Shown: piece after piece, positions 7,926 to 14,884 of the stretch
How the letters are laid out: each line of letters starts with the position of its first letter
Position numbering within the stretch: position 1 is the stretch's first letter
NCBI GenBank assembly: GCA_045133795.1
Contig: JBGUUT010000056.1
Coordinates: 1 to 19,127, forward strand
Direction: 5' to 3'
Length of the DNA: 19,127 nucleotides
From: RGIG8597 sp045133795
GTDB taxonomy: Bacteria; Spirochaetota; GWE2-31-10
The notes under the pieces: generated by a model
Seen by the model: only the letters and a program-made list of their open reading frames with translations
Databases searched by the model: none
What the model was told of the DNA's origin: nothing
Program-made: the position numbers and the translations under genes

Positions 7926-9536
7926 TTATTCTTCGTTTATAAAAGGTTCTGTCTCTCCGGCAAATGGAAAATATGGCAGAATGTCAACAGGAAAATCTTT
8001 CATTTTTTCTACAAAATCTGAAATAATCAAAGGCGGTTTTCCGTATTTTTCAATTAACGAATCAGCCATTTCATAGTTCCCTTCTCCTTGAATCGTCAAT
8101 AAAAGGGTTAGAAGTTTCTCTGTTGCGATTTCCATTTTGCGTAAATCTGTCGTAATTCGTAAAGGTTTATCTTCTAATATTAGAATCGCCCCTTCTTCTA
8201 TGAGAAAGTTCCATTGAATTACATTTGCAATTCCGTGTGGATTATTTTGTCCGAAACGAATAGAACGCAACATACCTGCTAAATAAGTGAAAATTAACTC
8301 TGTAATATTGCAATCCATCAAAAAACCTTGTTTTATTAAATAAAACAAAAGGAATAATGCCATTACATCAGCTTTTGATTCCTCAATTACGGAGTACAAA
8401 TCCTTCAAATAAAAAGAAACATCTCTTAATTCACCGTCATTATCTTTTATCATTCCGATTCCAAGACCATGACTGATTTCATGTAAAATGACGTGATTAA
8501 AATATGCACCGAAAGTAACTTTTTCTTTATCTCTTTCTCCGAAAACAACATCTGCAATTAATGTCATTATTGAGTCAAACTTTGCTTTCATAACGTTGTG
8601 CATAATAATTTTTTTAGCTCCGAATTCTGCTCTTATTTTCTGAGAATTCGGTAAATTAAAAGCTGCTGTAACAACCGGACCTCGTCCGTCTCCGGCACTG
8701 TAAATTACATCTACAATCGTTAATTGAGATTTTCGCTCAACTTTATTTTTTTTATAATTTCCAGGAACAGGTAAAAGTGCCTGTAAGGTATCTGTTAATT
8801 TTAAGATTTGTTGAAATTTATGCAATTGCACTTCATTTTTTATTGTTATAAATGAAGTAAAAGATGTTTTATATCCTAAAAAACAATCGTCATAATATTC
8901 ATATGCACCGATTAAAGGCTCTATCGAGTTATTTTCCAATTGAAGCCAACGAATATTTGCTTCTTCAAAATTATTTGTAAGAAAAGCATTTGCTTGTGCA
9001 TTTAAAAAAGACTTTAAATGAAAGTTCTCTGTTGCTTCCCCAGCTTCATAAAGCATATCAGCAATTAATACAAGTTTATCACGATAAAATTCACAATATT
9101 TTTTAGCAACAAGTTTGCGATTTTCATCACGAACAATAACCGTATAAGGAGAACAAAAATCATCTTCATCTTCCGGATGTTCCTCTAACCAATTATTCCA
9201 TTCTTCAATTGTTAAATCTTCCGGATAAAAAGCACATCCATCATGTTGAACGTAATCTTTGATAAAAACAGTATTGTCAAAACCATTTACACCACCTGCC
9301 ATGATATAAAAAATCTTCAACAGAGAATCGTTTTTTTGTTCTTTTAACGATTTAATTATTTGTGCGTTTTTTGCAGAACGTTGAACCATATACAAATCTT
9401 GAATATATCTGGTAGCTTCCGTTAAATAACTTAATACATTTTTTTGTGATTCGGACAAAGGCGAAATGTCTGCTTCGATTTTTGTTACTTTTAAATATTT
9501 TTTAAGAGAACTTACTGATATTTCTTTAAATTCCAT
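7926..9536 (-). CDS. M49-like zinc metallopeptidase (dipeptidyl-peptidase III-related)
   Basis: A 536-residue cytosolic protein with no signal peptide. The zinc site is plain: H352-E353-I-S-H356 followed by GLGIG, and E385-E386-S-K-A-D390 about 30 residues on. That pairing (HEXXH plus EExxAD) is the hallmark of bacterial relatives of peptidase family M49; eukaryotic DPP III has HEXXGH with EExRAE. Predicted ligands are His352, His356 and Glu386, with Glu353 as catalytic base. An NxPN strand-like segment near 294-297 and G-D-G-R-G-P at 282-287 fit the substrate cleft of this group. Family members cleave dipeptides from short peptides, though several bacterial ones have no known activity. It is second in the operon, 15 nt after the HisE-like gene and 18 nt before the first paralogue. 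Confidence 0.78.
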   Translation of the reverse strand: MEFKEISVSSLKKYLKVTKIEADISPLSESQKNVLSYLTEATRYIQDLYMVQRSAKNAQIIKSLKEQKNDSLLKIFYIMAGGVNGFDNTVFIKDYVQHDGCAFYPEDLTIEEWNNWLEEHPEDEDDFCSPYTVIVRDENRKLVAKKYCEFYRDKLVLIADMLYEAGEATENFHLKSFLNAQANAFLTNNFEEANIRWLQLENNSIEPLIGAYEYYDDCFLGYKTSFTSFITIKNEVQLHKFQQILKLTDTLQALLPVPGNYKKNKVERKSQLTIVDVIYSAGDGRGPVVTAAFNLPNSQKIRAEFGAKKIIMHNVMKAKFDSIMTLIADVVFGERDKEKVTFGAYFNHVILHEISHGLGIGMIKDNDGELRDVSFYLKDLYSVIEESKADVMALFLLFYLIKQGFLMDCNITELIFTYLAGMLRSIRFGQNNPHGIANVIQWNFLIEEGAILILEDKPLRITTDLRKMEIATEKLLTLLLTIQGEGNYEMADSLIEKYGKPPLIISDFVEKMKDFPVDILPYFPFAGETEPFINEE

Positions 9537-9551
9537 ATTGTTTTCACAACC

Positions 9552-10097
9552 TTACATTCTGTTCCTAAGTTCTTCTAAAACTTTATCAAAAGGAATATTT
9601 TTTGATACTAAATATACCATGAGGTGATATAAAACATCTGCCGATTCATAAATAGTTTCACCTTCATCATTACGAGCTAAAATAACTTCTATAGTCTCTT
9701 CGCCAAGTTTTTTAAGAATTTTTTCTTCACCTTTTTGAAATAAATGAGTGGTATAAGAATTTTCCGGCATTTCCCGTTTTCTTTGTTGAATAGTAGCTTC
9801 AAGTGCTTTCAAAACTTCGGATAACGGCATATTTTTATCTTCACAGACAGTTTCTGTTGCATTCTTAAGTTTTAAAGTAATTTTATCATTATCAATAATA
9901 ACTTCTTCTGTTATTGGTACAAAACCGGGAACAATATGTTCTACAACACGACCGTTTTCTGTATATTCCCAAATAACTTTATTTTCTATTGTTTTTGACC
10001 ATGCTTTACTGTTCATTAAACATGAAAAAACAATTTTATCTCCATTAAAAACTTCACAACGATAAACAGGTATTACATTAAAATCGGGTTGCTTCAT
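9552..10097 (-). CDS. HisI-remnant/HisE fusion (phosphoribosyl-ATP pyrophosphatase-like)
   Basis: A 181-residue protein, first in its operon. Residues about 90-181 match HisE (phosphoribosyl-ATP diphosphatase, an all-alpha MazG-like fold): LEATIQQRK, SYTTHLFQKG, KKLGEETIEV and ESADVLYHLMVYL, with the metal-binding acidic residues present (Glu133, Glu134, Glu151, Asp154). Residues about 15-60 resemble the start of HisI (MNSKAWSKT for MNxEALxxT; WEYTENGRVVEH for the SRSRxxLWxKG region), but the CxDCDxD and CHTG zinc motifs that make HisI a cyclohydrolase are absent. A full HisIE is about 200 residues, so this is a HisIE with a dead first half. No other his gene is in the window, so a role outside histidine synthesis, such as nucleotide clean-up, is possible. 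Confidence 0.82.
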   Translation of the reverse strand: MKQPDFNVIPVYRCEVFNGDKIVFSCLMNSKAWSKTIENKVIWEYTENGRVVEHIVPGFVPITEEVIIDNDKITLKLKNATETVCEDKNMPLSEVLKALEATIQQRKREMPENSYTTHLFQKGEEKILKKLGEETIEVILARNDEGETIYESADVLYHLMVYLVSKNIPFDKVLEELRNRM

Positions 10098-10139
10098 AAT
10101 TAAACATCCTTTATATTAATAAATAAAAAAAGTCTTGCC

Positions 10140-10168
10140 ATTATATAAAACAACAAACAAAATATCAA
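10140..10168 (-). promoter_or_regulatory. Sigma-70-type promoter for the six-gene operon
   Basis: Minus-strand TTGATA (10168-10163), a 17-nt spacer and a perfect TATAAT (10145-10140). Transcription should start near 10133, leaving about a 35-nt leader with AAGGAT before the HisE-like ATG. It is the strongest box pair on this strand and the only clear promoter found for the genes down to 4621. Confidence 0.75.
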
Positions 10169-10183
10169 TGTAGATTTCATTTT

Positions 10184-11974
10184 CTAGAATAGACTTTTAT
10201 ACATAGATAAATATTTAATTGTAGCTTTATCCCAATTGAAACGAACTTGTGAGGCTTGCTTTCTCATGTATTGCATTTTCTCAGAATTATAAAAACATTC
10301 TGTTGCATAATTTATTTTTTCTAAAAAGGCTTCAGTCAGTAATTTTTCGTATGTTGAGTTAAATTTGAAACCTGTTTCATTATCATTAACGGTATCATGT
10401 AATCCTCCGACATCGTGTACTATAGGTAAAGTACCGTAACGCATTGCTATTAATTGACTTATACCGCAAGGTTCATAATAAGACGGCATTAAAAAGAAAT
10501 CTGAATATCCATATAATAAATCACCTATTTCGTCATCAAAGACATTAAGGTATAAAGCATTTGGGTATTGATTAATTTTTTCAGCTTTTTTATCAAGATT
10601 TCCGGTTCCGGTAAAAATAAAAAAAGCGTTTTGTTTTAATAGTTCTTCAATAAAAACAGAATCATCATCAGGAAACAGCATTCCGATTTTTTGTTCTACA
10701 ACCCTGCCGACAAATGTAAACAGTGGCTTTTCCGTAAAATCAGCAGTACATAAATGCGGTAAATGGGAAATTACTTGTCGGTAATTAAAGAAGCTTTTTC
10801 CCTTTCTTAATCGAATTTCTTCAATTGCTTTCGGCAATCTTTCTAATAATTTCTTTTTCCCTTCTTTTTTCATATCTTGCCAATTATTTTTTCTTGTATC
10901 AAAAGGAAATCTTAAATGCTTAGGATTATGAAAATTATAATCTATTCCGTTTATTATTCCGGTCAATCTGTTATCTATAAATTTTTCTTTCAAATCATTT
11001 TCCAGACCGCAACCGTAAATTTGTTTTTTTGTATTATGAAAAGTAATTTCTGAAGCATAAGTATTACTGACAGTATTAATTTGTTCTGATAAATTTATTG
11101 CAGCTCTCATCGGATTAAAACACAAACAGCTTCTGTTAATTAATTCTTGATAGAAAGAAGTTTTATCGATATCAGAAAAATCCTCTCGTATATGATAAAA
11201 GCCGGTATGAGAATTAAACGTATACATATTTTTTATTTTATTATGTAATTCTGGATTATCTTGGGTTCGCAGTAACAGTTGATTTATTTCATTTTCAGAT
11301 AACGGCTGTTTATCTGACGGATAACAAATTTTTTGAAGTATTGAACTTTTAGATAATTTTTTGAACAAAATCGGAGCCCAACTGCGGAAAGATGTTTGTC
11401 CGAAAAAATCAAAAGGTAAAACAAACGGACGTATTCCTTGATAATTTAAATTATGAATTGTAAATACTGTTTTTAAACGCTGTCGTAAAGGTTTAAAAAT
11501 ATTAGCATATTTTAACAATAAAAATAAAAAACCGGTATGCCAATCGTGACAATGTAATAAGTTTATACTTTTAAATCGCTTACATTTTAAAAGGATTTCA
11601 AGTATCGCTTTATCATAAAAGGCAAATCTGCGAGCGTCATCTTCAAACGGTCCTTTTTTTTGAGAATTACTATTTATATAGATTTTTGAATATTTTCCGC
11701 TAAAAAACGTTTTATTACAAATAAAATAAAACTCTACTCCGTTATGGTTTAAATATTTGAGTTTAACCAAATAAGGACGTTTGGAAAAAATTACGGTACA
11801 AGTATAAACTGTTTTTGCTTTTGCAGTAACAGCATACCCCGGTAGAAAAACTGCTATAGAACCTACTTTATCTGCTAAATTGCGAGATAAATCATTAACT
11901 ACATCGCCCAGTCCTCCGACTTTTGCAAAACCGGAGCATTCTGTAGCTACCATTGCCATGTAAATTCCTGTCAT
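10184..11974 (-). CDS. glgA: Glycogen synthase (GT5 family) with two insertions
   Basis: ADP- or UDP-glucose:glycogen glucosyltransferase, cytosolic. From the chosen ATG it has 596 residues; the usual bacterial GlgA has about 480. Visible marks, numbered from that start: KVGGLGDVV (19-27) for the sugar nucleotide, HCHDWHT (141-147), TIHNLNYQG (172-180), LTGIINGIDYNFHNP, FVGRVVEQK, and the C-terminal catalytic YEPCGISQL (500-508) with YGTLPIVHDVGGL. The extra length comes from about 90 residues after TIHNLNYQG and about 40 after the NGID segment. The start at 11974 has GGAG 8 nt upstream; an in-frame ATG at 12031 has none, so it is not preferred. No terminator separates the gene from the operon promoter that follows its stop. 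Confidence 0.9.
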   Translation of the reverse strand: MTGIYMAMVATECSGFAKVGGLGDVVNDLSRNLADKVGSIAVFLPGYAVTAKAKTVYTCTVIFSKRPYLVKLKYLNHNGVEFYFICNKTFFSGKYSKIYINSNSQKKGPFEDDARRFAFYDKAILEILLKCKRFKSINLLHCHDWHTGFLFLLLKYANIFKPLRQRLKTVFTIHNLNYQGIRPFVLPFDFFGQTSFRSWAPILFKKLSKSSILQKICYPSDKQPLSENEINQLLLRTQDNPELHNKIKNMYTFNSHTGFYHIREDFSDIDKTSFYQELINRSCLCFNPMRAAINLSEQINTVSNTYASEITFHNTKKQIYGCGLENDLKEKFIDNRLTGIINGIDYNFHNPKHLRFPFDTRKNNWQDMKKEGKKKLLERLPKAIEEIRLRKGKSFFNYRQVISHLPHLCTADFTEKPLFTFVGRVVEQKIGMLFPDDDSVFIEELLKQNAFFIFTGTGNLDKKAEKINQYPNALYLNVFDDEIGDLLYGYSDFFLMPSYYEPCGISQLIAMRYGTLPIVHDVGGLHDTVNDNETGFKFNSTYEKLLTEAFLEKINYATECFYNSEKMQYMRKQASQVRFNWDKATIKYLSMYKSLF

Positions 11975-11982
11975 CCGATTTA

Positions 11983-11986
11983 CTCC
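11983..11986 (-). promoter_or_regulatory. Ribosome binding site deciding the glycogen synthase start
   Basis: GGAG on the minus strand, 8 nt before the ATG at 11974. The upstream in-frame ATG at 12031 has no purine-rich site, and GlgA homology (the KVGGLGDVV loop) begins shortly after the inner start. Confidence 0.6.
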
Positions 11987-12077
11987 AAGTAAGTTTAATT
12001 TTATTGCTTTTGACTTTTTACATCCATTCATGTATATGATTACAATTCAAAATAATTATAATAAATATTATTAAAAT

Positions 12078-12083
12078 AAGGAG
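12078..12083 (+). promoter_or_regulatory. Ribosome binding site supporting a TTG start
   Basis: A full AAGGAG lies 6 nt before the TTG at 12090. The first in-frame ATG (12123) has nothing comparable, so the TTG is taken as the start. A TATAAT at 12057-12062 upstream may be a -10 box, but no good -35 accompanies it. Confidence 0.65.
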
Positions 12084-12089
12084 AAAAAA

Positions 12090-12803
12090 TTGATTCAGAG
12101 TCACTTTGATGTTTTTGATATTATGATGCGTGCCTGTATTTTATTAGGTTTTGTTTTTATGACATTCAGCCATTGCGTATTAATTTTAAAGAATAGAAAG
12201 GCAAATGAAAAAATGGAAATTTTGCATTACTACAAAGGTTTTGCAGCACAACGCTTACCTTTATATTCAACTTATATTTCTGCGGCTCTCATGGCTCTTT
12301 CGATTTTTAGAATTGGTTCTATATTGAAAGTAGATTCTACTCATACCCCGTCACTATCTTTGTTAGGAATAACTTTTATATCCGGAGAAGAGTTAAAACA
12401 AAACATAACAATTATATATATCATTTGTATTGTCGGTGTAATTCTATATTTGGCTGCTTCTATATTTTATAATACAGCTCAGGTACAATTAGGAAAGAAT
12501 TATTCTTTAGATATTGATATTAAGCATGGTTACACATTAAAAACTAATGAATTATACGGTTTTGTTCGTCATCCGTTATATCTCGGAGAATTTTTCTTAT
12601 GGCTTTGTGCTTCATTGACACTTTTATCTTGGACACTCTTTTTATGGACTGTATGTGTTAATATTCCGCTTTATTTATATAGAGCAAAAGTTGAAGATGA
12701 ATTACTTGAATATTATTGGAAGAAAGATTTCATAGAATATAAAACGCAAACCGGAGCATTTTTTCCTATAATTTCGGATAATAGAAAATTAAAGCGTAAA
12801 TAA
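12090..12803 (+). CDS. Isoprenylcysteine carboxyl methyltransferase/PEMT-family membrane protein
   Basis: A 237-residue integral membrane protein with helices at about 12-33, 58-78, 107-127 and a long hydrophobic stretch at 163-196. The signature of the ICMT/phospholipid methyltransferase family is clear: FVRHPLYLGEF at 158-168, then VEDELLEYY at 201-209 and an EYKTQTGAFFP-type end. These residues bind S-adenosylmethionine at the membrane face in the family. Bacterial members act on unknown lipids or other small hydrophobic groups; no prenylated protein substrate is expected here. It starts at TTG with an AAGGAG 6 nt away, and is followed after 3 nt by the pseudouridine synthase gene. Confidence 0.8.
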   Translation: MIQSHFDVFDIMMRACILLGFVFMTFSHCVLILKNRKANEKMEILHYYKGFAAQRLPLYSTYISAALMALSIFRIGSILKVDSTHTPSLSLLGITFISGEELKQNITIIYIICIVGVILYLAASIFYNTAQVQLGKNYSLDIDIKHGYTLKTNELYGFVRHPLYLGEFFLWLCASLTLLSWTLFLWTVCVNIPLYLYRAKVEDELLEYYWKKDFIEYKTQTGAFFPIISDNRKLKRK

Positions 12804-12806
12804 AAT

Positions 12807-13478
12807 ATGGAAGTAATTGAGATATTCAAAAAAGACGGTCTCCTTGCTGTTATAAAACCGCAAGGAGTCGCATCTGTTCCGGGGAAATTACCGGATATAT
12901 GTTCTGCTGTTTTGGAAAAATATCCTCATATCGAACAAGTAAACGGATTTCATGAATCCGAAGGCGGTCTTTTAAATCGTTTGGATAACGATACCGGTGG
13001 AATTTTGCTTTTTGCCGAAAATGATGAAGCTTTTGAATATTATAAAAAAACAATAATCAATAAATATTATTATGCAATAACAAATCGTAAACCAGACTGG
13101 TTGGAAAAAGAAGTCTCTTTTCCGATAGCACATCATTACAGTGACAAATCAAGAATGGTTGTAATTATTGCGGGAAAAGAAGGAACTTTGAAATATCGCG
13201 GAAGACCGCAAAATGCCCATACATTCTTAAAATTTATAAAAGAAGTTAATTCATTAACATTGTTGGAAGCTCAAATAACAAGCGGTTGCAGACATCAAAT
13301 AAGAGTACATATGGCAACGGTTAACCTACCGATATTGGGAGATAAGCTGTACGGAAAAACAAAAAAAGCAACTCTTTATCATCAACTATTTTGTTATAAA
13401 GTTATACTTAAAACACTTTCGGGAGAATATGTCGAAATAAAATACTCTCCCGAAGAATTAAAAGATTTTTTTAATTAA
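12807..13478 (+). CDS. RluA-family pseudouridine synthase
   Basis: A 223-residue enzyme that isomerises uridine to pseudouridine in rRNA or tRNA. The catalytic Asp60 is in NRLDNDTGG (RluA consensus HRLDxxTSG), and the C-terminal GCRHQIRVHMA (160-170) and LGDKLYG (177-183) blocks are intact. At 223 residues it lacks the N-terminal S4 RNA-binding domain of RluC and RluD, so it belongs to the compact RluA/TruC-like type; the target base cannot be told. The NRLD in place of HRLD and TGG for TSG are mild departures. It begins 3 nt after the methyltransferase gene and has a weak ribosome site, suggesting coupled translation. Its TAA overlaps the stop of the facing lipoprotein gene in TTAA. Confidence 0.88.
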   Translation: MEVIEIFKKDGLLAVIKPQGVASVPGKLPDICSAVLEKYPHIEQVNGFHESEGGLLNRLDNDTGGILLFAENDEAFEYYKKTIINKYYYAITNRKPDWLEKEVSFPIAHHYSDKSRMVVIIAGKEGTLKYRGRPQNAHTFLKFIKEVNSLTLLEAQITSGCRHQIRVHMATVNLPILGDKLYGKTKKATLYHQLFCYKVILKTLSGEYVEIKYSPEELKDFFN

Positions 13479-13957
13479 AAAGCCGGTTTTATTTTCTTCT
13501 CACGTCTTTTTTCTATTTCCGGTTTTATTTCATAAGGATCAAATACATTTTCTGCATGGTCTATTTTTTCCAGAAGCAAAGTTGCTAGAACTGTAAACTT
13601 TTCATTTTCAGAACGTTCTTCGTCTGTTACAAGTTCACGAAATAAGAAAAACACAGAATCTAAATATTTTTTGGCAACTTTATAACTTTTCAATTCATAA
13701 TAATTGTAACCGATTAAATAATTAGTCATAACTCTTTCGGTATTCGGATATTTTTGATTCATTTCATTTAAAGTTTTAATTGCACTTAAATATTTACGTC
13801 TGTTAGTAAATGATTGAGCTTCCAGTAAGTAATTATCAAAAATCCATTTTTCTTTCTTTTTACTTTTGCTTTCAGGAAAAGATGCACATGAAAAAATAGT
13901 TGATAATATAAAAAAACTACATAAAATTTTAAAAATGTGCTTAGAAAACACTTTCAT
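13475..13957 (-). CDS. Predicted TPR-like lipoprotein
   Basis: A 160-residue envelope protein. It has a basic N-terminus and hydrophobic core, then IFSC ending at Cys24, a lipobox of the loose kind used by spirochaetes, so Cys24 is the likely lipidated residue. The mature part carries two helix pairs resembling tetratricopeptide repeats (about 42-71 and 76-109): AxxxxxxRKYLSAIKTLNEMxxxYPN and LIGYNYYELKSYKVAKKYLDSVF. The layout recalls the N-terminal half of BamD-type or YbgF-type proteins, but the protein is too short to assign to one. The tail is Lys/Arg-rich. AAGGGG lies about 8 nt before the ATG. It follows the Glu-rich exported protein after 16 nt, probably on the same message. Function unknown. 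Confidence 0.78.
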   Translation of the reverse strand: MKVFSKHIFKILCSFFILSTIFSCASFPESKSKKKEKWIFDNYLLEAQSFTNRRKYLSAIKTLNEMNQKYPNTERVMTNYLIGYNYYELKSYKVAKKYLDSVFFLFRELVTDEERSENEKFTVLATLLLEKIDHAENVFDPYEIKPEIEKRREKKIKPAF

Positions 13958-13973
13958 TATAATGCCCCTTACT

Positions 13974-14726
13974 TTATTCTGTTTTTTCTTGTAGGTACTT
14001 TGTTATCAAACGAAAAATCTCTTTAACAAATCTCTCGTTTAGTTCTGACAAGCGTTGTGCTTCTAACGGTTTCGAAGAAACGGTCTTTACTATATATTTT
14101 TTCTTAATTTTTGCAATGCTTTTCTTGTTTCTGTTTATAACTTCTGCCGTATAAGTCATTTGCGTATTAGTATTTTTTATTAAATTAAATTCTCCGCTTT
14201 GGTAATTTTCTATACAAATATGGATTTCCGGAACGTTTTCAGGATTTTCCATACTTCTGAAAAAGGCTGTTTTTATATCTTTATTTTTTATAAAATTATA
14301 AAGTTTCATCTCTAAATCAACTTTATTTTTGTTTAAAATATCAAAGTAAAATTTTTGTTGTTCTTCTGATAAATAAAGGTCAGATATAGCTTTTTCATTA
14401 TCTGTTTGGGATTTATCAGAAAGTTCTTCTGCTGCCTCTTCTGTTTTTTTTTCATTATTTGAGACCTCTTCTTCATTTGATAACTTTTCTTCGATATTTT
14501 CCTTTTCTTCTGTTGAAGTTGCCGGCATTTCTTCGACAACATTTTCTTTCTGACCTGAATCTTTTTTTTGTGATAATAAAAATTTATTATTTACTTTGGT
14601 ATTTTCATTAAAACTAACGGTAAATAAAACTTTCTCCGGAAAGACGATATTATTCTTTTCCACAGAACAAAATATTAACACCGGTAAAAATATCAACAAT
14701 AATTGAAAAACAATCTTTCTTAGCAT
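13974..14726 (-). CDS. Exported protein with Glu-rich linker, unknown function
   Basis: A 250-residue protein with an N-terminal export signal (about 4-20, ending LIFC at Cys20, so lipid attachment is possible but the site is not a strong lipobox). Residues about 58-113 form a low-complexity acidic linker rich in Glu, Lys, Ser and Asn. The C-terminal part (115-250) alternates strands and helices and includes an EIHICIEN strand and a basic KKSIAKIKKKYIV strand, suggesting a small folded periplasmic domain; no family was recognised. A run of nine A on the coding strand (14444-14452) lies in the linker. It is first of two genes, with the TPR-like lipoprotein 16 nt downstream, and a promoter with TATAAG is upstream. 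The ribosome site is weak. Confidence 0.65.
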   Translation of the reverse strand: MLRKIVFQLLLIFLPVLIFCSVEKNNIVFPEKVLFTVSFNENTKVNNKFLLSQKKDSGQKENVVEEMPATSTEEKENIEEKLSNEEEVSNNEKKTEEAAEELSDKSQTDNEKAISDLYLSEEQQKFYFDILNKNKVDLEMKLYNFIKNKDIKTAFFRSMENPENVPEIHICIENYQSGEFNLIKNTNTQMTYTAEVINRNKKSIAKIKKKYIVKTVSSKPLEAQRLSELNERFVKEIFRLITKYLQEKTE

Positions 14727-14760
14727 TTATATCACTCATTTTTTATTAAACTCAAAATTG

Positions 14761-14789
14761 CTTATACTGTAATTTATACGGAAAAACAA
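14761..14789 (-). promoter_or_regulatory. Probable promoter for the exported protein/lipoprotein unit
   Basis: Minus-strand TTGTTT (14789-14784), a 17-nt spacer and TATAAG (14766-14761), the same -10 as at the aldo/keto reductase. The -35 is only a partial match. The start would be near 14754, about 28 nt before the ATG. Confidence 0.5.
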
Positions 14790-14818
14790 CTATATCTTCT
14801 TATTTCAAAAAGGAATAT

Positions 14819-14848
14819 TTGACAATTAGAAAGAAATGTAGTTATTAT
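14819..14848 (+). promoter_or_regulatory. Sigma-70-type promoter for the delta-prime-like/kinase/activator operon
   Basis: A perfect TTGACA (14819-14824), an 18-nt spacer and TATTAT (14843-14848). Transcription would start near 14855, about 30 nt before the ATG at 14885. No sigma-54 boxes are seen here, so the operon does not appear to be driven by its own activator. Confidence 0.65.
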
Positions 14849-14884
14849 ACGATTTTACTTTATTAATCTGTATTGGAAAATACT

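Noticed and set aside
11975..12031. N-terminal extension of glycogen synthase from the ATG at 12031
   Set aside because: No ribosome site precedes it, the extension has no homology to GlgA, and the inner ATG has a GGAG 8 nt upstream.
12055..12062. ATTATAAT as overlapping divergent -10 boxes for the glycogen synthase and methyltransferase genes
   Set aside because: A TATAAT exists on both strands, but no acceptable -35 lies 16-18 nt away in either direction, and such motifs are common in A+T-rich sequence.
13476..13494. AAAAGCCGGTTTT as a terminator between the facing genes
   Set aside because: The inverted repeat is only a few bases with no loop, too weak to terminate transcription.
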